Assembly: GCF_016862315.1 (NCBI RefSeq)
Contig: NZ_BOMS01000014.1
Location: 388,199-452,198 of the forward strand
Source of the DNA: Actinoplanes palleronii
Lineage (GTDB): Bacteria; Actinomycetota; Actinomycetes; Mycobacteriales; Micromonosporaceae
Length of the DNA: 64,000 bases
Direction: 5' to 3'
The notes below the pieces were generated by a model. That model had not been told where the DNA came from. It saw nothing but the letters and a program-made list of their open reading frames with translations, and did not search any database. This document shows positions 48,886 to 56,605 of this stretch, in pieces. Position 1 is the stretch's first letter. Each line of letters begins with the position of its first letter. A program made the translations under genes and the position numbers.

Positions 48886-50043
48886 TTGAAGCAGGCTCTC
48901 GCGCGGGCGATCGGCGGTGTGGCCATGATCGGTCTGCTGGCCGTTTCGGCTGCTTGTGCTGACGATTCTTCCGGTAGCGGCGACACGGCCACGGGTTCGA
49001 CCTGCGATCTCAAGATCGCATTCTTTGGCGCGCTCACCGGCGGTAACGCCCAGTTGGGTATCAACATCCGTGACGGCGCCAAGCTGGCCGTCGACCAGTA
49101 CAACACCAAGAACGCCGACTGCAAGGTCGGCCTGGTCGAGAAGGACTCCGCCGGCGACCCGGCGCAGGCCTCCGGCCTCGCGACCTCGCTGGTCGCGGAC
49201 ACCAAGCTGCTCGGCGTGGTCGGCCCGGCCTTCTCCGGTGAGTCGAAGGTCGCCAACCCGATCCTGAGCAAGGAAGGCGTCGTGATCATCACGCCGTCGG
49301 CCACCAACCCGGCGCTGGCGACGCAGGGCGACAAGACCTTCCACCGCGGCCTCGGCAACGACGCCTCGCAGGGTCCGGGCGCCGCCAACTACATCAAGAC
49401 CGTGCTCAAGTCGCAGAAGGTGTTCGTCGTCGACGACGCCTCCGAGTACGGCAAGGGCCTGGCCGACCAGGTCAAGCAGGTCCTCGGCGCGACCGTCGTC
49501 GACTCTGCCGTGGTCAAGGAGCAGCAGGTCGACTTCGGTGCGGTCATCGACCAGGTCAAGGGCTCGGCCGCGGACGCCATCTTCTGGGGTGGCTACTACC
49601 GCGAGGCGTCGCCGTTCCTGAAGCAGTACCGGGACGCGGGCGGCAAGGCCAAGTTCATCGCCGGTGACGGTGTCAAGGACCAGGCGTTCGTGGACGGCGC
49701 CGGTGCGGCCAACGCCGAGGGCGCGATCCTGACCTGCCCGTGTGTTCCGCCGGAGAAGGCCGGTGGCACCTTCGCCGCCGACTACAAGGCGGCGACCGGT
49801 CGCGAGGCCGGCACCTACAGCGCCGAGGCGTTCGACGCGGCCAACATCATGCTCGAGGGCATCAAGGCCGGTAACACCACGCGTGACAAGCTCGAGACCT
49901 TCGTCGACTCGTACCAGGGCCAGGGTGTGACGACGAAGTTCAAGTTCCAGGAGAACGGCGAGATCGACCCGGCTTCGGTTGCGGTCTGGGCCTACAAGGT
50001 CGAGGGCGGCAAGGTCATTGCCGAGCAGGAGACCCCGAAGTAA
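48886..50043 (+). CDS. livK: Branched-chain amino acid ABC transporter, substrate-binding lipoprotein
   Basis: 385 aa. MKQALARAIGGVAMIGLLAVSAAC is a lipoprotein signal (lipobox AVSAAC); mature part is a type I periplasmic-binding fold with IAFFGALTGGNAQLG, GPAFSGESKVANPILSKEGVV, GLGNDASQGPGAANYI and DDASEYGKG. TTG start chosen because AGGAGGG stands 8 nt upstream; an ATG at 48868 or 48796 in the same frame would precede or include that site. First gene of the liv operon. Ligand is probably a branched-chain or related amino acid. Confidence 0.93.
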   Translation: MKQALARAIGGVAMIGLLAVSAACADDSSGSGDTATGSTCDLKIAFFGALTGGNAQLGINIRDGAKLAVDQYNTKNADCKVGLVEKDSAGDPAQASGLATSLVADTKLLGVVGPAFSGESKVANPILSKEGVVIITPSATNPALATQGDKTFHRGLGNDASQGPGAANYIKTVLKSQKVFVVDDASEYGKGLADQVKQVLGATVVDSAVVKEQQVDFGAVIDQVKGSAADAIFWGGYYREASPFLKQYRDAGGKAKFIAGDGVKDQAFVDGAGAANAEGAILTCPCVPPEKAGGTFAADYKAATGREAGTYSAEAFDAANIMLEGIKAGNTTRDKLETFVDSYQGQGVTTKFKFQENGEIDPASVAVWAYKVEGGKVIAEQETPK

Positions 50044-50116
50044 TTGACCCGCGGGGTCAACTGGATCTAAACGCTGCAGGATCGTGCGGCCGGGAAGGGC
50101 ATTCCCGGCCGCACGA
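50044..50116 (+). terminator. Tandem hairpins between livK and livH (partial terminators)
   Basis: TTGACCC-GCG-GGGTCAA (50044-50060) then a perfect 15-bp stem with 5-nt loop (50082-50116; arms TCGTGCGGCCGGGAA and complement). Without a U-run, they probably protect the livK mRNA and lower downstream expression, giving excess binding protein over membrane subunits. Confidence 0.7.
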
Positions 50117-50143
50117 CCTGTATCCCCGTCCCTGGAGCATCTT

Positions 50144-51094
50144 TTGAACTTTCAGTTCCTGGGCGACCACTTTGTGTCGCTGACCGTCACCGGGCTCACC
50201 CAGGGAGCCATTTACGCGCTGGTGGCGCTGGGGTACACCCTTGTCTATGGCGTGCTGCGGCTGATCAATTTCGCGCACTCCGAAGTTTTCATGATCGGTA
50301 CGTTCGTCACCACGATCATCTGGGCCGGTCTGGGCTTCAGTGTCGGCGATGCCGCACCGGGCACCCTCGGCGTGATCGGGCTGATCGTGATCGCGATGAT
50401 CGCGGCAGGTGCGGCCTCCGGCGCTACCGCGCTGGTGGTCGAACGGGTGGCGTACCGGCCACTGCGTAAGCGCAACGCCCCCAGCCTGATCTTCCTGATC
50501 AGCGCGATCGGCGCCTCGGTGGCGCTGTCCGAGGCGGTGGGTGCTCTCACCGACCGTCAACCGCGTGGCATGCCGACCCTGGTCGTGCCGAAGGTGCAGT
50601 TCTCCTTCCTGGGCGCCGACGTCACGAACCTCCAGCTCGGCATCTTCTTCAGCGCGCTGGCGATGATGATCGGCCTGGACATCTTCATCAACCGGACCCG
50701 GCTGGGCCGTGGTGTCCGCGCTGTCGCGCAGAACCCGGACGTGGCCGCGCTGATGGGGGTGAACAAGGACCGCATCATCATGCTGATCTTCATCCTGGGC
50801 GGCGCGATGGCCGGTGCCGCCGCGGTGCTCTACGACATCAAGGTCGGCCTGACCACGTACTCGGTGGGCTTCCTGCTCGGCATCAAGGCCTTCACCGCGG
50901 CGGTCCTCGGTGGCATCGGCAACCTGCGGGGCGCCCTGCTGGGCGGTCTGCTGCTGGGCGTCGTGGAGAACTACGGCGCCGGCGTCTTCGGCAATCAGTG
51001 GATGGACGTGGTCGCCTTCATGATGTTGGTCGTGGTGCTGCTGTTCCGGCCGACGGGTCTGCTGGGCGAATCCCTCGGGAGGGCCCGCGCATGA
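50144..51094 (+). CDS. livH: Branched-chain amino acid ABC transporter, permease
   Basis: 316 aa, eight to nine transmembrane helices. LivH signature GLTQGAIYALVALGYTLVYGVLRLINFAHSEVFMIG, later GRGVRAVAQNPDVAALMGVN, and GLLLGVVENYGAGVF. TTG start with GGAG 7 nt upstream, right after a hairpin. Forms the channel with LivM. Stop overlaps livM (ATGA). Confidence 0.95.
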   Translation: MNFQFLGDHFVSLTVTGLTQGAIYALVALGYTLVYGVLRLINFAHSEVFMIGTFVTTIIWAGLGFSVGDAAPGTLGVIGLIVIAMIAAGAASGATALVVERVAYRPLRKRNAPSLIFLISAIGASVALSEAVGALTDRQPRGMPTLVVPKVQFSFLGADVTNLQLGIFFSALAMMIGLDIFINRTRLGRGVRAVAQNPDVAALMGVNKDRIIMLIFILGGAMAGAAAVLYDIKVGLTTYSVGFLLGIKAFTAAVLGGIGNLRGALLGGLLLGVVENYGAGVFGNQWMDVVAFMMLVVVLLFRPTGLLGESLGRARA

Positions 51095-52221
51095 GCACGA
51101 TCATGTCTTCGCTCCGGCGTGCCGACGAGGGCCGGGCACGCGCGATGACCGGACTGCGGTCCCGGTGGTCGTCGCTGCCCCGGGCCTGGCGGATCGGCGC
51201 GATCGGCGCCTTCATGGTGCTGCTGTACTCGCTGCCGGGCCTGAACATCCCGCTGATCAAGACGCCGGACACGGACTTCACCTCGGTGCTGTTCCTGTGC
51301 GCGGTGTACGTCCTGGTGGCCGTCGGGTTGAACGTGGTGATCGGCCTGGCCGGTCTGCTCGACCTCGGCTACATCGGCTTCTACGCGGTCGGTGCGTACA
51401 CGGTGGCCATCCTCGGCTCACCGAACTCGCCGGTCGTGGTGAAGTTCCCGTGGATCGTCTGTGTGCCGATCGCGATCGCGGTGGCGATGCTCTCCGGGGT
51501 GCTCCTCGGCTGGCCGACACTGCGGCTGCGGGGTGACTACCTGGCCATCGTGACGCTCGGCTTCGGCGAGATCATCCGGGTGTTCGCGCTGAACTCGAAC
51601 ATCACGAACGGCAACCGGGGCATCAACGGCGTTCCCGTTCCGTCGGAGGCGAACTGGCCGTCGTGGATGACCTGGTTCCCGTACGTGTCGTCGGAGAAAC
51701 AGATCTTCAGCGTCTCGAACGTGATCGGCTTCTACTGGCTGGCGCTGACCCTGGTGGTGCTCTGCATCCTCGGTGTCCGCCGGCTGGAGCGCAGCCGGGT
51801 CGGCCGGTCCTGGCTGGCGATCCGGGAGGACGAGGAGGCCGCCGAGGTGATGGGCGTCCCCACGTTCAAGTACAAGCTGTGGGCGTTCGCCATCGGCGCG
51901 GCGCTGGGCGGCCTGTCCGGCGCTCTGTTCTTCAGCAAGCAGACGTTCATCAACGCGCAGGGCTTCGACCTGTTCACGTCGATCCTGTGGGTGGCGGCCG
52001 TGGTCATCGGCGGCGCCGGCAACCAGCTCGGTGTGGCCGTCGGTGCGATCCTGCTGGCGTACCTCCCGGAGCGGTTCCGGGAATTCGCCGACTACCGCCT
52101 GCTGATCTTCGGTGTGGCGCTGATCGTGATGACCATCTTCCGGCCGCAGGGTCTGCTGCCCAGCCGGCGGCGGTCGGTTGAACTCGAGGATCGGGCGAAG
52201 GAGGCGAGCGTCGTTGAGTGA
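51091..52221 (+). CDS. livM: Branched-chain amino acid ABC transporter, permease
   Basis: 376 aa with a hydrophilic N-terminal ~35 residues then nine or so helices. LivM motifs GLNVVIGLAGLLDLGYIGFYAVGAY, LRLRGDYLAIVTLGFGEIIR, GRSWLAIREDEEAAEVMGV. GGGAGG precedes the ATG that overlaps the livH stop. The C-terminus overlaps livG by 8 nt. Confidence 0.95.
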   Translation: MSTIMSSLRRADEGRARAMTGLRSRWSSLPRAWRIGAIGAFMVLLYSLPGLNIPLIKTPDTDFTSVLFLCAVYVLVAVGLNVVIGLAGLLDLGYIGFYAVGAYTVAILGSPNSPVVVKFPWIVCVPIAIAVAMLSGVLLGWPTLRLRGDYLAIVTLGFGEIIRVFALNSNITNGNRGINGVPVPSEANWPSWMTWFPYVSSEKQIFSVSNVIGFYWLALTLVVLCILGVRRLERSRVGRSWLAIREDEEAAEVMGVPTFKYKLWAFAIGAALGGLSGALFFSKQTFINAQGFDLFTSILWVAAVVIGGAGNQLGVAVGAILLAYLPERFREFADYRLLIFGVALIVMTIFRPQGLLPSRRRSVELEDRAKEASVVE

Positions 52222-53116
52222 GCAGCTCGCGGAGCGGGAACCTCTGCTTGAGGTGGACGACGTCACCATCAAGTTCGGTGGGGTGGTAGCGCTCAACGGT
52301 GTCGACTTCACCCTGTACAAGGGGGAGATCCTCGGTCTGATCGGCCCGAACGGTGCCGGCAAGACCACGTGCTTCAACACCATCACCGGTGTGGCCCGCC
52401 CGACCACCGGCACGATCCGCTTCCGCGGTGAGAAGGTCGTCGGGAAGAAGCGGTTCCAGATCACCCGGATGGGCATCGCCCGGACGTTCCAGAACATCCG
52501 GCTGTTCCCGGAGATGACAGCGCTGGAGAACGTGCTGGTGGGCGCGGACGCCCGGCACAAGACCAGCGTGGTGGGCGCGCTCTTCCGGCTGTACCGGGTC
52601 CGGGTCAAGCCCGAGGAACTGACCGAGGTGACCGCCACCGGCGGGATGACCCGGTTGGCTCAGCAGCTCAGCCGTACCGGTCAGAGGTTCTTCGGTCTGT
52701 CCCGGCACATCCTGGAGGAGCGGGCGGCCCGGGCCAAGGGCATGGAGTTGCTGCAGTTGGTCGGCATCGAGGGCCGGGCCGGCGAACTGGCCCGCAACCT
52801 CGCCTACGGCGAGCAGCGGCGCCTGGAGATCGCGCGGGCGCTGGCCACCGAGCCGCACCTGCTCTGCCTGGACGAGCCGGCCGCCGGCTTCAACCCGGCC
52901 GAGAAGGAGTCCCTGCTCGCGCTGATCCGCAAGATCCGCGACACCGGGGTGAGCATCCTGCTGATCGAGCACGACATGCGTCTGGTGATGGGTGTGACGG
53001 ACCGGATCGTGGTCCTGGAGTTCGGCAAGAAGATCGCGGAGGGCTCGCCTTCCGAGGTGCGCGACAACCCGGCGGTCATCGCCGCCTACCTGGGGGTGCC
53101 GACCGATGCTGCTTGA
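52214..53116 (+). CDS. livG: Branched-chain amino acid ABC transporter, ATPase
   Basis: 300 aa ATPase. Walker A GPNGAGKTT, Q-loop region, signature LAYGEQRRLEIARALA, Walker B LLCLDEPAAGFNPAEKE, H-loop EHDMRLV. Contains a ~30-residue insertion between Q-loop and signature (GGMTRLAQQLSRTGQRFFG) beyond the usual length of about 260. TTG start with AAGGAGG; overlaps livM. Confidence 0.95.
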   Translation: MSEQLAEREPLLEVDDVTIKFGGVVALNGVDFTLYKGEILGLIGPNGAGKTTCFNTITGVARPTTGTIRFRGEKVVGKKRFQITRMGIARTFQNIRLFPEMTALENVLVGADARHKTSVVGALFRLYRVRVKPEELTEVTATGGMTRLAQQLSRTGQRFFGLSRHILEERAARAKGMELLQLVGIEGRAGELARNLAYGEQRRLEIARALATEPHLLCLDEPAAGFNPAEKESLLALIRKIRDTGVSILLIEHDMRLVMGVTDRIVVLEFGKKIAEGSPSEVRDNPAVIAAYLGVPTDAA

Positions 53117-53816
53117 GCTGAAGGACCTCACCCTGCTCTACGGGCGGATCCAGGCGCTGCACGGCATCAGCCTGACCGTCGGTGAGGGCGAGATCGTGGC
53201 CCTGATCGGCGCGAACGGCGCCGGCAAGAGCACCACGATGCGGGCGATCTCCGGGCTGCGCGCGGTGGCCCAGGGGTCGATCCTCTTCGACGGCGAGGAC
53301 ATCACCAAGCTGCGTGCCGACCTGCGGGTGGTACGCGGTGTCTCCCAGTCACCCGAGGGCCGGGGCGTCTTCCCCGGCATGTCGGTGCGGGAGAACCTGG
53401 AGATGGGTGCGTACACCCGTCGCAACCGGGCCGAGATCGACGAGGATCTCGACCGGGTCTTCACCCTCTTCCCGCGGCTCAAGGAACGGGAGAAGCAGGC
53501 CGGCGGCACGATGTCCGGCGGCGAGCAGCAGATGCTCGCGGTCGGCCGGGCGCTGATGAGCCGGCCCAAGCTGCTGCTGCTCGACGAGCCCTCGATGGGT
53601 CTCGCGCCGATGCTGATCCAGCAGATCTTCGACATCATCGTCGAGATCAACCAGCAGGGCACCACGGTGCTGCTGGTGGAGCAGAACGCGCAGCAGGCCC
53701 TGTCCCGGGCGCACCGGGCGTACGTTCTGGAGACCGGCCGGATCGTCAAGGAAGGCACCGGCCAGGAGCTCCTGCACGACCCCGCGGTCAAGGACGCGTA
53801 CCTCGGCGTCGCCTGA
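53106..53816 (+). CDS. livF: Branched-chain amino acid ABC transporter, ATPase
   Basis: 236 aa ATPase. Walker A GANGAGKST, signature MSGGEQQMLAVGRALMS, Walker B LLLLDEPSMGLAPM, H-loop region VEQNAQQAL (Asn, typical LivF variation). ATG start overlapping livG by 11 nt. Last gene of the liv operon; a short AT-poorer stretch separates it from the next transporter. Confidence 0.95.
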   Translation: MLLELKDLTLLYGRIQALHGISLTVGEGEIVALIGANGAGKSTTMRAISGLRAVAQGSILFDGEDITKLRADLRVVRGVSQSPEGRGVFPGMSVRENLEMGAYTRRNRAEIDEDLDRVFTLFPRLKEREKQAGGTMSGGEQQMLAVGRALMSRPKLLLLDEPSMGLAPMLIQQIFDIIVEINQQGTTVLLVEQNAQQALSRAHRAYVLETGRIVKEGTGQELLHDPAVKDAYLGVA

Positions 53817-53863
53817 TTCTCCCTGGTAACCCCTCCTCCTTTTGTCACCCCTTAGGAGTACCC

Positions 53864-54766
53864 ATGTTCCGCATCACCCCCGGCCGGCGGGCGATCCTCG
53901 GCGCGGCCGTCGCGGCGGCGCTGACCGTGTCGCTGTCCGCTTGTGGCAAGGAGTCCGACACCACGAGCAACACCGGTGCGGCGCCGAGCGCGGCTGCTGA
54001 CACCTCGCTGGCCGACAAGGTTCCGGCCGACATCAAGGCCGGCGGCAAGCTGGTCATCGGTGTCGACTCGACCTACGCGCCGAACGAGTTCATCGACACC
54101 GACGGCAAGACCGTCGTCGGCTTCGACGTGGACCTGTTCGACGCGGTCGGCCAGAAGCTGGGCCTGACCACCGAGTGGCAGAGCGCGACGTTCGACAGCA
54201 TCATCCCGGGCGTCAGCACCGGCAAGTACAACGTCGGCGTCTCGTCCTTCACGATCAACGCGGACCGGATGAAGGAGGTCAACATGGTCTCCTACTTCTC
54301 GGCGGGCACCCAGTGGGCCGCCAAGACCGGCGCCACGATCAACCCGGACGACGCCTGTGGCAAGAAGATCGCGGTGCAGACCGCGACCGTGCAGGCCGAC
54401 GACATCGCGGCGCGCTCGAAGAAGTGCACCGAGGCCGGCAAGGCGAAGATCACCGTCGACCAGTACCAGAAGCAGTCGGACGCCACCAACGCCGTGGTGA
54501 CCGGCAAGGACGAGGCCATGCTGGCCGACTCCCCGATCGTGGCGTACGCGGTGAAGCAGACCAGCGGCCAGCTCGCCCTGCTCGGCGACATCTACGACTC
54601 CGCCCCGTACGGCTACGCGGTGGACAAGAAGCAGACCGAGTTCGCCGGCCTCCTCGCCGAGGCGGTCAAGGCGCTGATCACCGACGGCACCTACAAGACC
54701 ATCCTCGACAAGTGGGGTGTCGCCGCCGGTGCGATCGACGCGCCCGCGGTGAACCCGGCAGCTTGA
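53864..54766 (+). CDS. Polar amino-acid ABC transporter, substrate-binding lipoprotein
   Basis: 300 aa. Lipobox LTVSLSAC; mature SBP_bac_3 fold with GGKLVIGVDSTYAPNEFIDTDGKTVVGFDVDLFDAVGQKLG, INADRMKEVNMVSYF and GYAVDKKQTEFAGLLAEAVKALITDGTYKTILDKWGV. ATG after AGGAG. Probable ligand is glutamine, glutamate, arginine or similar; not decidable. First gene of a three-gene importer. Confidence 0.92.
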   Translation: MFRITPGRRAILGAAVAAALTVSLSACGKESDTTSNTGAAPSAAADTSLADKVPADIKAGGKLVIGVDSTYAPNEFIDTDGKTVVGFDVDLFDAVGQKLGLTTEWQSATFDSIIPGVSTGKYNVGVSSFTINADRMKEVNMVSYFSAGTQWAAKTGATINPDDACGKKIAVQTATVQADDIAARSKKCTEAGKAKITVDQYQKQSDATNAVVTGKDEAMLADSPIVAYAVKQTSGQLALLGDIYDSAPYGYAVDKKQTEFAGLLAEAVKALITDGTYKTILDKWGVAAGAIDAPAVNPAA

Positions 54767-54779
54767 TCGCCGTCCGGGC

Positions 54780-55793
54780 ATGACACAACCGACACAGACC
54801 GAGCGGGCACGGCCGGAAGCAATCAAGGCCGTGCCCGTCCGGCACCCCGGCAGGTGGGTGGCGATCGCCGTTCTCGCGGTGCTCGGCGCGATGTTCCTGC
54901 ACCTGATCTTCACGAACTCCGGCTTCCGCTGGTCGTTCATCTTCCTCGAGTACGCCGAGGGCAAGCGCGGCGTGATGTTCACCGAGCCGGTCCTGGAGGG
55001 CCTGCGCGGGACCATCCTGCTCACGCTGTTCTCGATGGTGATCGGCATCGTGCTGGGCATCATCATCGCGATCATGCGGCTCTCGCCGAACAAGGTGCTC
55101 TCCTCGGTGGCCTGGGCGTACACCTGGTTCTTCCGGGCCGTGCCGCGCCTGGTGCTGGCGATCATCTTCGGTAACCTCAACATCCTCTGGACGAGGATCG
55201 GTTTTGGATTGCCGTTCGATAAACAGATCGGCGCCCTGTTCGGCATCGACAACTTCGACGGCCAGATCTTCAGCATCCGGTCGACCGACCTGCTCGCCGG
55301 GTTCGTGGCCGGCATGATCGCGCTGGGCCTCTCCGAGGCGGCCTACATGGCCGAGATCGTCCGGGCCGGCATCCAGTCGATCGACGAGGGTCAGTCCGAG
55401 GCGGCCGTGGCCCTGGGCATGTCCCGCAGCCAGGTGCTGCGCCGGGTGGTGCTGCCGCAGGCGATGCGGGTGATCGTGCCGCCGACCGGCAACGAGGTCA
55501 TCGCGATGGTCAAGGACACCTCCCTGGTGGCCTACGTCCCGGTCACCACCGAGCTGTTCTTCCAGCTCCAACAGGTGCAGGCCCGCACGTTCGTGGTGCT
55601 GCCCTGCCTGGTGGCCGCGCTGATCTGGTATCTGATCATCTGCAGCGTGCTGATGGTGGTCCAGCACTTCGTGGAACGGCACTTCGGCAAGGGGTACGGT
55701 GCGGCCGGCAAGGCCCGGCAGCGGCTCCGTGCCATCCAGGTCGAGCAGGGTGGGCGGGTCACCCCGACCGACACCGGGGAGGGGACACCGTGA
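54780..55793 (+). CDS. Polar amino-acid ABC transporter, permease
   Basis: 337 aa; HAAE-type permease with five or six helices and an N-terminal ~35-residue cytoplasmic extension. The EAA loop is clear ([47 protein letters not shown]), plus [23 protein letters not shown]. Cytoplasmic C-terminal tail is hydrophilic. Stop overlaps the ATPase start (GTGA). Confidence 0.95.
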   Translation: MTQPTQTERARPEAIKAVPVRHPGRWVAIAVLAVLGAMFLHLIFTNSGFRWSFIFLEYAEGKRGVMFTEPVLEGLRGTILLTLFSMVIGIVLGIIIAIMRLSPNKVLSSVAWAYTWFFRAVPRLVLAIIFGNLNILWTRIGFGLPFDKQIGALFGIDNFDGQIFSIRSTDLLAGFVAGMIALGLSEAAYMAEIVRAGIQSIDEGQSEAAVALGMSRSQVLRRVVLPQAMRVIVPPTGNEVIAMVKDTSLVAYVPVTTELFFQLQQVQARTFVVLPCLVAALIWYLIICSVLMVVQHFVERHFGKGYGAAGKARQRLRAIQVEQGGRVTPTDTGEGTP

Positions 55794-56551
55794 CCGAGAT
55801 GGTCCGTGCCGAGAACGTGCACAAGTCCTTCGGCTCGCTCGAGGTGCTCAAGGGCGTCGACCTGACCGTGCCGGAGGGCGGGGTGAGCTGCGTGCTCGGC
55901 CCGTCCGGCTCCGGCAAGTCGACGTTCCTGCGCTGCATCAACCACCTGGAGAAGCTCAACGCCGGCCGGATCCTGGTCGACGGCGATCTGGTCGGGTACC
56001 GCGAGCGCGGCGGCAAGCTCCACGAGATGAGCGAGCGGGACGTCGCCAAGCAGCGCCAGTCGATCGGCATGGTGTTCCAGCGGTTCAACCTCTTCCCGCA
56101 CATGACGGTGCTGGACAACGTCATGGAGGCGCCCAGCCGCGTCAAGCGGGAGAACAAGGGCGAGGTGCGGGAACGGGCGCGGGCGCTGCTCGACCGGGTC
56201 GGCCTGGCCGAGAAGATGAGCAACTACCCGGGCCAGCTCTCCGGTGGGCAGCAGCAGCGGGTGGCGATCGCCCGGGCCCTGGCCATGCGGCCCAAGGTGA
56301 TGCTCTTCGACGAGCCCACCAGCGCGCTCGACCCGGAACTGGTCGGCGAGGTGCTCGAGGTGATGAAGGGCCTGGCCCGGGACGGGATGACGATGATCGT
56401 GGTGACCCACGAGATCGGCTTCGCCCGGGAGGTGGCGGACGAGGTGGTCTTCATGGACGGCGGTGTCGTCGTCGAGAAGGGTTCGCCCAGCGAGATCATC
56501 GCGAATCCGCAGCAGGAACGCACCAAGGCATTCCTCAGCAAAGTGCTGTGA
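55790..56551 (+). CDS. Polar amino-acid ABC transporter, ATPase (GlnQ-like)
   Basis: 253 aa. Walker [15 protein letters not shown]-loop [20 protein letters not shown], signature [17 protein letters not shown], Walker [18 protein letters not shown]-loop [16 protein letters not shown] start inside the permease stop. Energises the importer encoded by the two preceding genes. Confidence 0.96.
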   Translation: MTEMVRAENVHKSFGSLEVLKGVDLTVPEGGVSCVLGPSGSGKSTFLRCINHLEKLNAGRILVDGDLVGYRERGGKLHEMSERDVAKQRQSIGMVFQRFNLFPHMTVLDNVMEAPSRVKRENKGEVRERARALLDRVGLAEKMSNYPGQLSGGQQQRVAIARALAMRPKVMLFDEPTSALDPELVGEVLEVMKGLARDGMTMIVVTHEIGFAREVADEVVFMDGGVVVEKGSPSEIIANPQQERTKAFLSKVL

Positions 56552-56591
56552 AGCGGGCGGGGTGGTCGGCGTTTCTGTCGTACGGCGCGAC

Positions 56592-56597
56592 TAGAGT
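56592..56597 (+). promoter_or_regulatory. -10 box (TAGAGT) of polA, leaderless
   Basis: TAGAGT, 8 nt, GTG start. No Shine-Dalgarno in that gap. Confidence 0.45.
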
Positions 56598-56605
56598 TCC
56601 TGGAC

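Noticed and set aside
53817..53863. Terminator between livF and the next binding-protein gene
   Set aside because: Sequence is C/T-rich with no stem I could draw, so read-through from liv is possible.
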